Shown: positions 35,101-45,016 of the stretch, piece after piece
How positions within the stretch are numbered: position 1 is the stretch's first letter
Layout of the letters: each line of letters opens with the position of its first letter
Source: Meandrina meandrites
Lineage: Eukaryota; Cnidaria; Anthozoa; Scleractinia; Meandrinidae
Reading direction: 5' to 3'
Assembly: GCA_963693305.1 (NCBI GenBank)
Contig: OY855914.1
Coordinates: 13,231,783-13,295,782 of the forward strand
DNA length: 64,000 nt
Notes under the pieces: model-generated
Told to the model about the DNA's origin: nothing
The model's database searches: none
Seen by the model: only the letters and a program-made list of their open reading frames with translations
Translations under genes and position numbers: made by a program

Positions 35101-35610
35101 GCCAATCATTGGTGAACTCGTTGTGGTCATATTATTCTCACTTAACAGGTGCCATAGCATCAGTGCACCCTTAATTTTATGTAAAATCGAATAACTGGAA
35201 GAGCCTGAAAGTTCCTCGATGCTGCTGGTAGCGGATAAGGGTCTATTCAGTTGCGTGAATTGTTTACATTTAGGCGCGTTAAGTTTAAAATTGATTTGAT
35301 TTTTAATTAATGTGTTTCCTTCCATATTATTATTATCATTACCTTTACCTTACCTTTTGTTATTATCATTGTTATTCTGACATGTACAATGAATTTAAAC
35401 AAAATTATTATCTCAGAGACTCAGTGGATAAATCAAGTAATTGACCACTTTTATTTCTCTGCATAGAAATTTGACAGTCCATCTGAGCATGCCACACGCG
35501 AGGAAGCCAAAGTCAATTTGCAGATGCGGGAGACGGGTCAAAAGAATATCTTACCACTATTGAGGAGAATGCGCATTATATCTGGCAGCCCAGGAAAAGA
35601 CTATGATTAA
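32170..35610 (+). CDS. Peptide gene D: secreted QRCRPGSMVC precursor
   Basis: Exon 1 (32170-32304, 45 codons) starts at MNKQTKM. It has a signal peptide (APVALICVILFVCQSARG) whose predicted cleavage leaves Gln first, so an N-terminal pyroglutamate is likely. Then comes QRCRPGSMVC-EL-GR, a single-Arg amidation signal, and SFIPKQ. The donor is CAG|GTAAAG, phase 0. The best terminal exon is 35467-35610: acceptor TTTTATTTCTCTGCATAG, phase 0, 47 polar codons beginning KFDSPSE (compare NFNEERY in gene B exon 3) and a TAA, giving a 92-residue precursor. Alternatives exist. A closer acceptor at 32444 gives 48 codons to TGA, and a 48-nt phase-0 candidate exon sits at 33829. I found no clear 57-nt second exon. 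Exon 1 is firm; the 3' structure is not. Confidence 0.65.
33266..33496 (+). mobile_element. tRNA-headed SINE with internal poly-G
   Basis: The head GGCGTGGTGGCCTAATGG runs into TTAGCGCGCTGGACTCCGG, tRNA-like. It is followed by the CCACCCAGGTGTATAAA(A)TGGGTACC block and, after a G run (33370-33387), TAACCCTGCGATGG. This is a common SINE body. It lies in the putative intron of gene D. Confidence 0.6.
33497..33607 (+). repeat. Dispersed repeat, copy 2
   Basis: Same family and orientation as 9056-9170. It carries the GTTGTTCAAAGG lead, CGCTATCCAGTGAATAGG, and ends at the TATCCATCTTTG block. Confidence 0.6.
34390..34850 (+). pseudogene. Non-LTR retrotransposon (CR1/RTE-style) RT C-terminal remnant
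   Basis: The translation shows NLLVLQNKATKIILDRPLHS. After an inserted palindrome and frameshifts it shows SYNTRHRDNLRLPRVTTNCG, then FKDWNNLD and SIAIFKRKFLNRF. This is the usual order at the end of such LINE reverse transcriptases (VLQNKAAR.IL, YNTR, LP...N.GK, W..LP..I, FK..L). The frame is broken several times. Confidence 0.75.
34469..34555. mobile_element. 87-bp palindromic MITE inside the LINE remnant
   Basis: CAGACGAACTAAACCACGG pairs with the inverse at 34524-34542. The outer TTAGCCTGC/GCAGACTAA also pair. It splits the reverse transcriptase homology. Confidence 0.75.
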
Positions 35611-36774
35611 TGGAAACTACACAAACGAACTCGGCAATTTACTGCAGGCTTTTTATTAAGGATAAACTGCGTGTATTATTGATTTTAATCGATTCAATTT
35701 TAAATACAGTAAATATTAAACAGCAAACAAATCAACGACTCAAGATTTCTTTGCTTGTCTTCTCAAGGGAGAGGGGGGTGGGGGTAGAAAAATAGAAAGA
35801 GGAGAGGGGAGTGGGATTAAATTATCCACACAAAAGACAACGATCGAGATTTATTCTGCGACAAGCCGCACCAAACGTGTCAGCAGATAGGACATGCATG
35901 CAGATAGAAAGCACGGAATATGCAGGACAAACATATCCACAAAGTAACTGACGTCAAATATTTTATCAAAGCAAATCAACTTTATTTCCATTTCGGTCAA
36001 CATTTAACATCAAATTAACAGAAATATGAATGAATGGAGGAGGACTAAAAAACCTTTTACAGGCTTTTAGTAGGTAGATGTCCCCCTTAAAAAAAATATC
36101 TCATAAATCTGGTATCAGGAATTAGCAAGTAACGTCAGCTGTCTTACATATTCCAAATCAACATGTGAGAATGGTAGCCTAGCACTAATTACACTAAGCG
36201 CTATTATTCCGAAAGTAAAAACTGTTTGATCTTTTTTAATACTTTTATTGAAATAGATTGCGTTATTTCGTTTGGGACAGTGTTCGATATTAATTACTTT
36301 ATTTCTTGGACACCTAAATTTGTCCTATTACTTTTTTTGTGTAGATTATTAGACTTCCTGCATGGTTGCATGGTTGTGAAATAGAGTATTTTCTGTACAG
36401 AAATAACTGAAATATACTGGGACTAAGATTAAAACAGAAAGCGCTTACAAGGAAATCGAAAATTTGGTTTATATCTGAAAAAATCCTATTTGGAAAAGTC
36501 GACAAGAAGGAGCTTTGTACGACGAAAATGTTATCACTCGCATTGCCTTCTTTTGGAGCTTTAGCAATTTGTCAAGTCGTGTGGGATAGTTGCTTGCCCA
36601 AAAATATTACCATAATAGGGATACGGTTAAATCAAACTACTATATCATATTTTCAGAAGGATAAACATATAGAAGCGAATTTTACTGAGAATACCTATAA
36701 TTTTGGAGATTTTTATCATGCATTACCATATCCCAAAACGAAGGAAAATAAAATTTGAACCAAGGATAAAATTG

Positions 36775-36885
36775 AACCCTACATTAATATAAATCATTAA
36801 TATAGGTCTATTAAGTAGAGGACCAAGAACAGATCCTTGTGGAACACCACACGTGATAGTCATTTCCACTGCATGATCTTGTGGT
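36775..36885 (-). pseudogene. LINE reverse transcriptase fragment (GVPQGSVLGPLL)
   Basis: The minus-strand frame contains CGVPQGSVLGPLL followed by a degenerate LIYIN, the conserved RT palm motif of non-LTR elements. Surrounding sequence lacks further RT motifs, so only a short relic remains. Confidence 0.75.
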
Positions 36886-37410
36886 ATTACATTTGTTTCC
36901 TGTTTGTGAGGTGGCCGTTTTTTTGCAAAAAGGATATCATTATTAATGTCAATGATTAGTGTCAAATGCCTTTGACAAATCCTATAAATGATATGATTGA
37001 GCCTTTTATCTCATCTACTATCATCTAGAAATCTTGTGCTGATAACTGGCACGCGTTGGATATAAGTTGACGATATTTATCTCGTATCCAACAAGCTAAC
37101 CGCGGGTGGAACCATTGCTAGCTAACACCCACAGGAATGTTAACGACTTAAAAAGTCTTACCTTTCGCTTTCTTTTTCTCACATTTTAGGCTTATCATTA
37201 AACAGCTAGCGCCCTGTCTCTTCATATCATCTCATCTTGTTTATTTGTTGAAGCAGGTTGACTATGTAGAATTACCCTTACTATATGTAGGACTAAATAT
37301 TATGGTTTTATAAAGTGGTTTTGCTTAACTCATGAAATAGTAACTTTTTTAGATAGTATTAGACACTAATTCTATTGTTTTCATTTGTTTAGTTTTGACT
37401 ATTACGCACT

Positions 37411-38030
37411 AATAGGCCGTTTGCATTATGACGTCAAACGCGCAAAGATTCCTGGTAGTTGTAGTAAAGTTCGCGCCAAATAACGACGAACAAATAATGC
37501 CGATTGTGTGTTATTTTGCTAAGGTCACGCCGAATTGGTTTAAAAAGTTCTAAAAATGCAAATCAATATAGGCTTTCATTGGAAAGCCACCTCAGTCTAT
37601 GTTTTACCGCAGGATGAAACATTGCAGGCTGTTATTGTGGCTGTGGTTTCTACCTTGATGTTTCGCGCAATTTTTCTCACATTCAACGGACGCGCGCGCT
37701 GGTTAAATTTCTCCACCAAATGACGAATTCAGTTGCGCGATCAAAACCATTTCAACGTAATAAAAAGTACAAAAATTATGCACAATTTTACAATTTGACA
37801 GGAGTAACGAAAGGGAATATTGCTCTACAATGAATCAATGTCAAAATCCTATCATATCTTGCCCAGTTACGCGCTCGTTCAAAAGTTATTTCCATATTTC
37901 GAAGTTACCGTACATCGCGTAATTAACGCGTGATAATTTCGTCATGCCATTTTCGTCGTTATTTGGCGCGAACTTTACTACAACTACCAGAAGTCTTTGC
38001 GCATTGACGTAATAATGCAAACGGCCTATT
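37411..38030. mobile_element. TIR element, about 620 bp
   Basis: Inverted ends of about 80 bp. AATAGGCCGTTTGCATTATG starts the left end and the right end closes GCAAACGGCCTATT. Inward, GTAAAGTTCGCGCCAAATAA pairs with TTATTTGGCGCGAACTTTAC. No transposase frame. Confidence 0.85.
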
Positions 38031-38321
38031 GTTAGATGTTAATTGTTTCATGGATTAAATCAAATCACTCTATTATTCTTGCATTTTTAAAAACTACAAA
38101 AACCAGAGCAAAAAATAAATGAATAAATAATAGAACAAAACAGAAAAAAGTACAGTATTCAATAACTGCTATTCATAATTTTGATACATTAATAAATTTT
38201 GTTAAAAGTAGGTGCAGACCTTGCAAGTGTTCAAGGAATTTGCCCGCATTATCTTGGCAAAAGGAGTTTCAACGAAAGTTTCATTTGCTATACACACGCA
38301 GCAACATTTTTATCCGGATTG

Positions 38322-38675
38322 GCCTTCCGTCCACACTAAACGGTCACCGAAAATGGAACTTTTTGGAAACGCTCCCCATAGTGGATAAATTTCAAAACGC
38401 CGGCCGTGTTAGTGTGGACGGCGAAAACGGAACTTTTTGAAAACGCGGACGTCACAACAACCCTCTCTGTCGCAGTTCCATCTCAACCACTGATCAAGTA
38501 ATGTGTGCGTGCCCTGCCGTGCATGCATTCAAAAGGTCTGGGGCTAAGGCGGCGTTTGAGTGTGGACGGCGAAACAATTGGACAACGATAGTGTGGACGG
38601 AGACCATTTTATCCGTTTTCGGGACGAAACGCCGTTTTCAAATGTGCCCGGCCAACTGTGGACGTAGTCTTTTAA
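38322..38675. mobile_element. MITE family with GTCCACAC/GTGTGGAC modules
   Basis: GTCCACACTAAACGG near the left end and several GTGTGGACGG(C/A)GA modules follow, with ACGGAACTTTTTG repeats in direct orientation. The right part ends near GTGGACGTAGTC. Probably two related non-autonomous units. Confidence 0.55.
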
Positions 38676-38736
38676 GACTTAAAAAAGCGATTACTGAAGG
38701 CTCCCCCTTCATTTCGTAAACAAACCTTTATTGCTC

Positions 38737-39813
38737 TCATATGGAAGTTGTGTAAACCATTTGTTTTCCAAAGCTTGTTTTTCTATCGTGATCTATACGT
38801 GGTTCCTCCATTTCCAGTCTTCCTCTGTCGATAGATCTCGACTCTCTTTTAAAGTTAGAGGATAACGATTGGCTTCTTTGTTTCGATATGCTCACAAATG
38901 GAGTGCTGGTGGATCCTCTTTTAAGTGTACGCTTTCGTAAGGCAAGCCTGAAGTCGCGTTTAAAAAACGTGTAGAGCAGGGGGTTTACGATGGATGTCAT
39001 GTATCGAATAATGGCAAATGCTTGGGCGGCTTCCTCAATCGATGCTGAACTGGCTGACTTTAGGTAAAGATTGACGTAAATTACTAGCATGATGGTGAAA
39101 TATGGCAACCAACAAAACGCAAATATCGCTGCCATGAATGCAAACACTAAGACACACTTTCGGTCGTTAATGTTCTTCTGTTGCAATCTTGGTGTGTCAG
39201 TGCGAATTGACGGTCGTTCTCTCTTGGAAATTGCTTTGAACATGGCAGTGAATGCATAAATCATAAATGTGTATGGGACAAAGAATACCAAGACAATGCA
39301 TACTGCAGCATGGATAATGTACCAAACGAGGCGTGAGTTACTTTCATCCCAAAAGATAGGGATGACAGCAGCAATCGCAGATGTAATCCAGATCCCCAGC
39401 AAAATTTTAAACACCGTTTTCTTGGTTACTAGGTAGTGCTTCAGTGGTCTGATAATTGCTAAGTACTTTTCTGCGGTTATGATAAGTATGTGATAAGCAG
39501 CTGATACGGCCATCAGAGTGTGCAAAATGTACATCCAATACCGGAAGTTTTTTGCAATGGCTGGTGGTACAACATTGAAAGAATAAACAATGAAGTATGG
39601 AATGTTGATTGCTCCTGTCAAGAAGTCGCAAATCGCCAAACTAAGTAACAAGTAATTTGATGACGTACGAAGGCTTTTCCGTCTGAAAAACATCACGAAC
39701 ACGAGTCCGTTTGTCAGAGTTATCACTATGGCAACAGGAAGAAGTTTGCTCAACTCTTTGATACCATAGTTAGGTTCCTGATGTAAACGCGAAGACGAGC
39801 TGTTGTTAGTCAT
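38737..39813 (-). CDS. Orphan class A GPCR, tandem paralogue 1
   Basis: Seven-helix receptor of 358 residues from MTNNSSSS. An in-frame ATG 19 codons upstream (39870) was rejected for two reasons: the tandem paralogue begins at the equivalent of MTNN, and a TTTTTAG|ATTTCT acceptor-like site lies between the two ATGs. From MTNN, TM1 has TNGLV (about 33-37), TM2 LSLAICDFLTG, the DRY position EKYLAI (115-117 for EKY), TM6 FAFCWLPYF (CWLP 234-237) and TM7 NPLLY (277-281). The cytoplasmic tail is Ser/Arg-rich with many possible kinase sites. There is no Cys at the usual top of TM3 and none in the short ECL2 (IFWDESNSRLVW), so the canonical disulfide is absent. The ligand is unknown. Its length equals that of the paralogue at 43.9 kb. 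Confidence 0.92.
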   Translation of the reverse strand: MTNNSSSSRLHQEPNYGIKELSKLLPVAIVITLTNGLVFVMFFRRKSLRTSSNYLLLSLAICDFLTGAINIPYFIVYSFNVVPPAIAKNFRYWMYILHTLMAVSAAYHILIITAEKYLAIIRPLKHYLVTKKTVFKILLGIWITSAIAAVIPIFWDESNSRLVWYIIHAAVCIVLVFFVPYTFMIYAFTAMFKAISKRERPSIRTDTPRLQQKNINDRKCVLVFAFMAAIFAFCWLPYFTIMLVIYVNLYLKSASSASIEEAAQAFAIIRYMTSIVNPLLYTFFKRDFRLALRKRTLKRGSTSTPFVSISKQRSQSLSSNFKRESRSIDRGRLEMEEPRIDHDRKTSFGKQMVYTTSI

Positions 39814-39852
39814 GCTTACTCCAGGATACAACCAAGAATGAAAACACAGAAA

Positions 39853-39862
39853 TCTAAAAACA
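39853..39862 (-). other. Putative 5' UTR splice acceptor of the 38.7-kb GPCR
   Basis: GTTTTTAG|ATTTCTG stands 40 nt upstream of the ATG. The paralogue has GTTTTAG|ATTTTTCG 36 nt upstream of its ATG. Conservation of this site suggests that both genes have an upstream noncoding exon. Confidence 0.4.
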
Positions 39863-40276
39863 ACAAACATGAAATTAATTTAGAATTGATAGATTCTATT
39901 TTTTATTTGGATCGCGGGACTGGTCAGAGTCTGGAATAATCGCATAAAAAGTAACGCAACTTTGAATTAAAGGGGAGTAAGAAAGCAGAGAATCTTCTTC
40001 AGGGTAGGTTCGGTTTCCGTCACTGACTGATTGATAAACAATCACTGATTAACTGATAAACGAGGACTTATTTTACACAACACGGCGTGATTGTTTTAAT
40101 AACAGTCATAATTTAACATGACCCGATCACGACATCTGCCAACTGTCGCGTATTGTACTTAAATACTTTGTCCATTTTCCCGATCCCTATTCCTTATTTT
40201 CCATTCTCAATTAAATAATATACAATTACGATATCAATCGTCGAGAATCGATAAAATATTTAAGGAGTTTACATCG

Positions 40277-40306
40277 GGGGGGGGGGGGGGGGGGGGGTGG
40301 GGGGGG
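40277..40306. repeat. Poly-G tract
   Basis: About thirty bases, nearly all G. The proline-rich frames on the opposite strand are artefacts of it. Confidence 0.9.
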
Positions 40307-41720
40307 CAACTTCCCGTACATTGTTTTAAATAAAATCTGAACGACGTTCTCACAACTTGCAAAGAAATCATTGGGGCGGTAGTCAGCGAATACTTCAAAG
40401 GCGCATGAGCAGATCCTCTCATTCTGAACTTGCCAAAACAATTTCAGGAACAACAACGACATGGCGGCCAGTGGGAGAATTCGGTTCCATTTTTTCAGCA
40501 GTTGAAGGGGTTTTCTCAGTTCTGTCTTTAAAGCGGGGAAAATGTTTTCGGAAAGGTTCTTGTTTTCAAGATGCGATGGTTATGGTAATGAAAACGCCTT
40601 CGAAATTTTCACATGCGGTTTGAGCTATTGTTTTCCTGCTCTATTGTTTCGAGGTCCGTTGTTGTCTTGATCGTTCTTTGTACTACGTCAATGGCGAGCC
40701 CCACGAGCGTTGAAAATCGTGGTACATTCATTTATTGCCATTTCAGCGCTAAAAAGTAACGCAAAATCACAAATTCTGCTGTCTTAACTACACGACGACG
40801 ACGGCTTTTCGGATTTAAACCATGAGTTTAGCAAAGATAGCTTTGACCCGTTTACAAACATTGAATCCACAGCATCGCTGTCGTGGTTGCTCTTCCTTCC
40901 ATTTCGCGGGAAAAGATGGTCTGCTGCAGCACAGTTGAAAAGCCGCACACGATGTAATTGTTCTTGTCGCTTCTATTTAACAAGTGACGAATTAAATCGT
41001 CGAAATCGAACGTGCATCACTTGTAAAGATCAAAACGGATTTACGTTGTTTTTCATTTTGTTTTGCATTGGTTGTAAAAGAAGCAAGCTCCAAGCAGACA
41101 AATTCAAGTTTGCGTGTTTTCGTGCTAGCGTCTTTCCATCTTTTCCCTGTACAGCGTGTACGATTGACGTTCAATTTCCGGAATGTGTTTTGATTGTGCC
41201 ATGAGCATGATAAGTTTGATCTTGCATTCTTTGATTGCTGTGAAGATTAAGCGTCGCATAAAATTTATTTTGAAATCGGCTGCGTTGACCTTTGTCGCGT
41301 GACACTGATAATCTTCTGTCAGCTGGCAATTACACAAACTTCGCTTTCAATTTCGCTTTCACCGTCACATGCAAACTTAAGAAAATTCTGTTGATTTTTC
41401 TATAGGGCAGAAACAACATACACCTGATTTAAGGTAAAATAAAAATAAAACATGTTCACAATCGATTTTGAAATTATCATCACATCCCCATCAAAACAAA
41501 ACCATCAGCGCCTAAAGTACAATGGTCTGTCATCGGTCTTAATAAACCGCAACGTCAAACTGAGAGTAGCGTTACATGTAGGTCTGCCAACCATCTGTCA
41601 ACGGCCTTTTGTTTACATCTGATCGACTGAAGGAATGAAGGAAGGATGGCTTCAAATCGCCACTCATTCCGTAACTCCCGTTTTGCATACGCAAAAACAG
41701 TCGTAAAAATGAATCCGCTA

Positions 41721-41893
41721 GGGAGACTGGAACCCATTTCTGCATATTGAGCTTCCCTTACTAAGAAATGAAAGCTAGCAGCAAGCAAACTTAAGTGTAA
41801 CTAACCGCAAGCAAACTGGAGTGGAACTAACCGTAAGCAAACTGGAGTGGAATTAACCGCAAGCAAACTGGAGTGCTTGGGTTCCAGTCTCCC
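41721..41893. repeat. Inverted repeat enclosing a 26-bp tandem array
   Basis: GGGAGACTGGAACCCA (41721-41736) and its exact inverse (41878-41893) bracket about 3.7 copies of a 26-bp unit, GCAAGCAAACTGGAGTGGAA plus CTAACC (41781-41876). Confidence 0.75.
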
Positions 41894-43259
41894 AGTGGAT
41901 CATAGTTCTAATTTTGGAGTATCCATTCTAGTCATTTTTATATTTTCACTTTATAGTTGTCTTATTTTTTGTAGTTTTCAGCATTGCATGAATTATCTTA
42001 AGAAACTGAACTTGACCAAGTTGAATCTACCCCGTGTCTAGGATTCCATAAGGCGCCCGCTCCCATTTTTAAGGTTGTTTATTTACCAACATCGTTCACG
42101 TTGATCAATAATTGACAATTAACACTGTTCGTTTGATCCTAGGAGTCGAGGTTGTTTCCGTGCAATTTAACAAGCGTAAAAAAAGTGAAAAGTCAAATCA
42201 CTGCAGAAAATGACGCAAGCACTTCGACAGATCAAGACTTGGTTTTAATAGTTTGTCATTTATTGAGTAACACAAACATTGATCAACATTTAACATAAAA
42301 TGATACACTGCCTTGAGTAAATATTTCTCCATGTACATTCCCGTAAGGTGGAATTCATGATCATTTCCTAAAGGTGAAAAAATTAGAGTAATACGCGAAT
42401 ATAGATAGATGTTCCATGTGCGGTTTACTTTAGTTAATTGTGAAAGGCTGCATGAGAACGGAGAAAACCTGTACTACTATAATGGCATCTATTCTGTGAT
42501 TCTGTCGCAGAAATTTTCTTGACATTGAGAAAGTTTCTGAGTATTCAGATACTTTCTAGTTTTCAATGAAAAGACGTTAATAATTTTTATCGATAAAGGC
42601 CGTAGCGTTTACACAACACATCGCGAGTAAAATTTGTCACGGTCATAACGAGTTCCGAGAAAAATAATCTGAGGTAGCCGGCGCGTCGGTTGTTAAGGAA
42701 GTCCACCTGGTCAAACCGAACTATTTTCAGTCGCATTACTAACCTTCTACTAAACTTATCTATAGTTGTAACACAGTTGGAACACAATGCTATACGAACA
42801 TTCAATAAGCACAAAGTTTGGAAAGATTTGGAAGATGTATCTATAAACCATCACCATATATATGTGCATTGCTGGATGAAAAGAGCCACTTTAATAACAC
42901 TGTAAGACTACAAGGTATATAGGGCTTTACATTTAGTCTTACGATAAATTAAAGTACATCACGTTAGGAGTAAACTTTATTCTTTTGTGGCGAACACTCG
43001 TTTTGGTGAATGGCGAAAGGGAAATCTACGAACACAAAGACGTGTCATGTCGTCGGTAGCTTGAATTACCATATGTATTAATGTAAGCCGATATTATGCT
43101 GGTATTCAAACCGGAGTTCCTATTTGTTGACATACACAGACACTTTCTGAATATTTTGAAAGTTTCTGAAGATTTAGATAGTTTCTGGTTACCATGATGA
43201 TATTGGCCGTTTTCACGGTTCAATGCTCAATGGATTCCGATTGGTTACATGTAATGCAT

Positions 43260-43735
43260 CAGTCAATTCCAGCAGTGCCCATCCCCTCCCCGGGCAACCG
43301 CGGGGCATTTCCTAATGTTGCCCGTCCCGAGGGTGGGGCATTTGCGTGCCTCGGGTTGACCCCCGGGCATTTGACAGGTGGTTTCGAAACCGTGGAGTGA
43401 GTCGCGTATTCGTGATGGAGGCGTTTATAGGCCAAGACGTGGACTACGTTGCAGATTAGCTAGTCCATGAAGGACTAGAGAAGCTCGTGGGTGCTCGTAG
43501 ATGTTTTGAAAGGTATATTTGCTCAATTTTAGATATTTCTTCATTGCTAAGAAGCAACAACTATTATATTCTTATATCACATATCGAGAGATTGAAAACA
43601 ATTAACCCGGGAGCGGGGCATTTGCCCGGTTCCTTCATCCCCACCCCAGGGAATTTGTCAATTTTTTTAAAATAAATGCTAATGCCCGGGGGTTAGCCCG
43701 GGGGGGGGGGGGATGGGCACTGCTGGAATTGACTG
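43260..43735. mobile_element. GC-rich TIR element with 6-bp TSD
   Basis: CAGTCAATTCCAGCAGTGCC on the left is inverted exactly on the right, and ATGCAT stands immediately outside both ends. The interior has repeated CCCGGGCATTTG words and a G run near 43700. It is about 476 bp and noncoding. Confidence 0.8.
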
Positions 43736-43939
43736 ATGCATAATACCCGGAAATTTTCAGACACTTTCGCAAAAGTGCGATAATTTCTTCATTCTAGATT
43801 GTTTTGGCACTGTGTTAAAGGCTTGTACTTCATCGATATTGTTCTTTATCACTCGCCAAGTTTCAGCTCCAAAGAACTTGGTATTAAATATCCTAAGGTT
43901 TGTCCTCAGCAATGTATACTAAGATCGCCACCCGGAATC

Positions 43940-45016
43940 TCAAACAGAAGATATAAAGAGCATTTCTTCTTTTGAGTTTGAATTCGTATCGTATTCTATA
44001 TTATAACTTTTTGCATCAAATGAAAGCGACATTCTGGAAATGTTGTCAACAGACATTCGTTTTCTTAAATACAATGCTAAAGTTTGACTTTTTCTTTTCG
44101 ATGCCGGAAAACTAAACCCTCCCTTTGAGAAGAAATTTCGCAATTCAAACCAGAAGTCGCGTTTAAAATATGTGTACAGCACGGGGTTCGTAATGGACGC
44201 CGTGTATCGAATAATGACAACTGCTTCGGTAGCTTTTCTAATCGATATCGAAGTGTCTGTCTTTAAAAAGTCGTTGATGTTAATTATCAACATCATGGTA
44301 AAATATGGCAACCAACAAAATGCAAAAATTGCTGCCATGAGTGCAAAAACCAATATACACTTTCGGTCACTGATGTTCCCCTGCAGTTGTAACCTTGATC
44401 TGTGAGATGTGAGAGTTAAGGATTGCCGTCCTCTCTTGGTGATCACTCTGAACATGATCGAGAATGCATACATCATAAATGCATAAGGGATGAAGAAAAC
44501 AAGCAATAGACACACTGCAGAATGAATACTGTACCAGAGAAGGCGTGTATAGCTTTCATTCCAAGCAATAGGAATGATAGCAATAAGGATTGATGATATC
44601 CAAATTCCTGCCAAAATTTTAAACGTTGTCTTCTTAGTAATTACGTAGTGTCTAAGTGGTTTGATAATTGCCAAGTACTTCTCCGCAGTTATGATGAGAA
44701 TGTGATAGCCAGCCGAGACCGCCATCAGGGTGTGAAGGATGTACTGAACGTTGTTGAACATGGCTGATCTTAGAACTTGGAAAGAAAAAACAATGAAGTA
44801 TGGAATGTTGATTGCTCCTGTCAAGAAGTCGCAAATCGCCAAGCTAAGTAACAGGTAATTGGACTTCGTGCGAAGACATTTTCGTCTGTAAAACATGGTG
44901 AGGACGAGTCCGTTGGTCAGAGTTATGGCTAAAGCAACAGGAAGAAGTGAACGCAACGCTTTCAGACCATTGTTAGATTGCTGGAATAAATTTGAAGCTG
45001 AGCCGTTGTTATTCAT
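43940..45016 (-). CDS. Orphan class A GPCR, tandem paralogue 2
   Basis: Intronless 358-residue receptor starting MNNNGSAS. It shares with the 38.7-kb gene long identical blocks: SNYLLLSLAICDFLTGAINI, then HILIITAEKYLAII (EKY 112-114), SDRKC/NDRKC before TM6, FAFCWLPYFT (CWLP 234-237) and YFKRDF after NPVLY (277-281). It too lacks the TM3 Cys and any ECL2 Cys. N-glycosylation is possible at NGS near the start. The tail is divergent but again Ser/Lys/Arg-rich. Same strand and adjacent, about 4 kb upstream of its partner: a tandem duplicate that has diverged mostly in the N-terminus, ICL3 and tail. Ligand unknown. Confidence 0.92.
   Translation of the reverse strand: MNNNGSASNLFQQSNNGLKALRSLLPVALAITLTNGLVLTMFYRRKCLRTKSNYLLLSLAICDFLTGAINIPYFIVFSFQVLRSAMFNNVQYILHTLMAVSAGYHILIITAEKYLAIIKPLRHYVITKKTTFKILAGIWISSILIAIIPIAWNESYTRLLWYSIHSAVCLLLVFFIPYAFMMYAFSIMFRVITKRGRQSLTLTSHRSRLQLQGNISDRKCILVFALMAAIFAFCWLPYFTMMLIININDFLKTDTSISIRKATEAVVIIRYTASITNPVLYTYFKRDFWFELRNFFSKGGFSFPASKRKSQTLALYLRKRMSVDNISRMSLSFDAKSYNIEYDTNSNSKEEMLFISSV

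Larger units (their letters stand above)
39863..43259. other. Intergenic stretch between the two tandem GPCRs
   Basis: Apart from the poly-G tract and the small repeat at 41.7-41.9 kb no gene is supported. Frames at 40.36-41.2 kb lack recognisable domains. Confidence 0.35.

Noticed and set aside
39814..39870. Upstream in-frame ATG extending the 38.7-kb GPCR by 19 residues
   Set aside because: The tandem paralogue starts at the equivalent downstream Met, and a conserved splice acceptor lies between the two ATGs, so the extension is probably intronic.
40226..40462. Proline-rich frames around the poly-G tract
   Set aside because: The prolines come entirely from the homopolymer.
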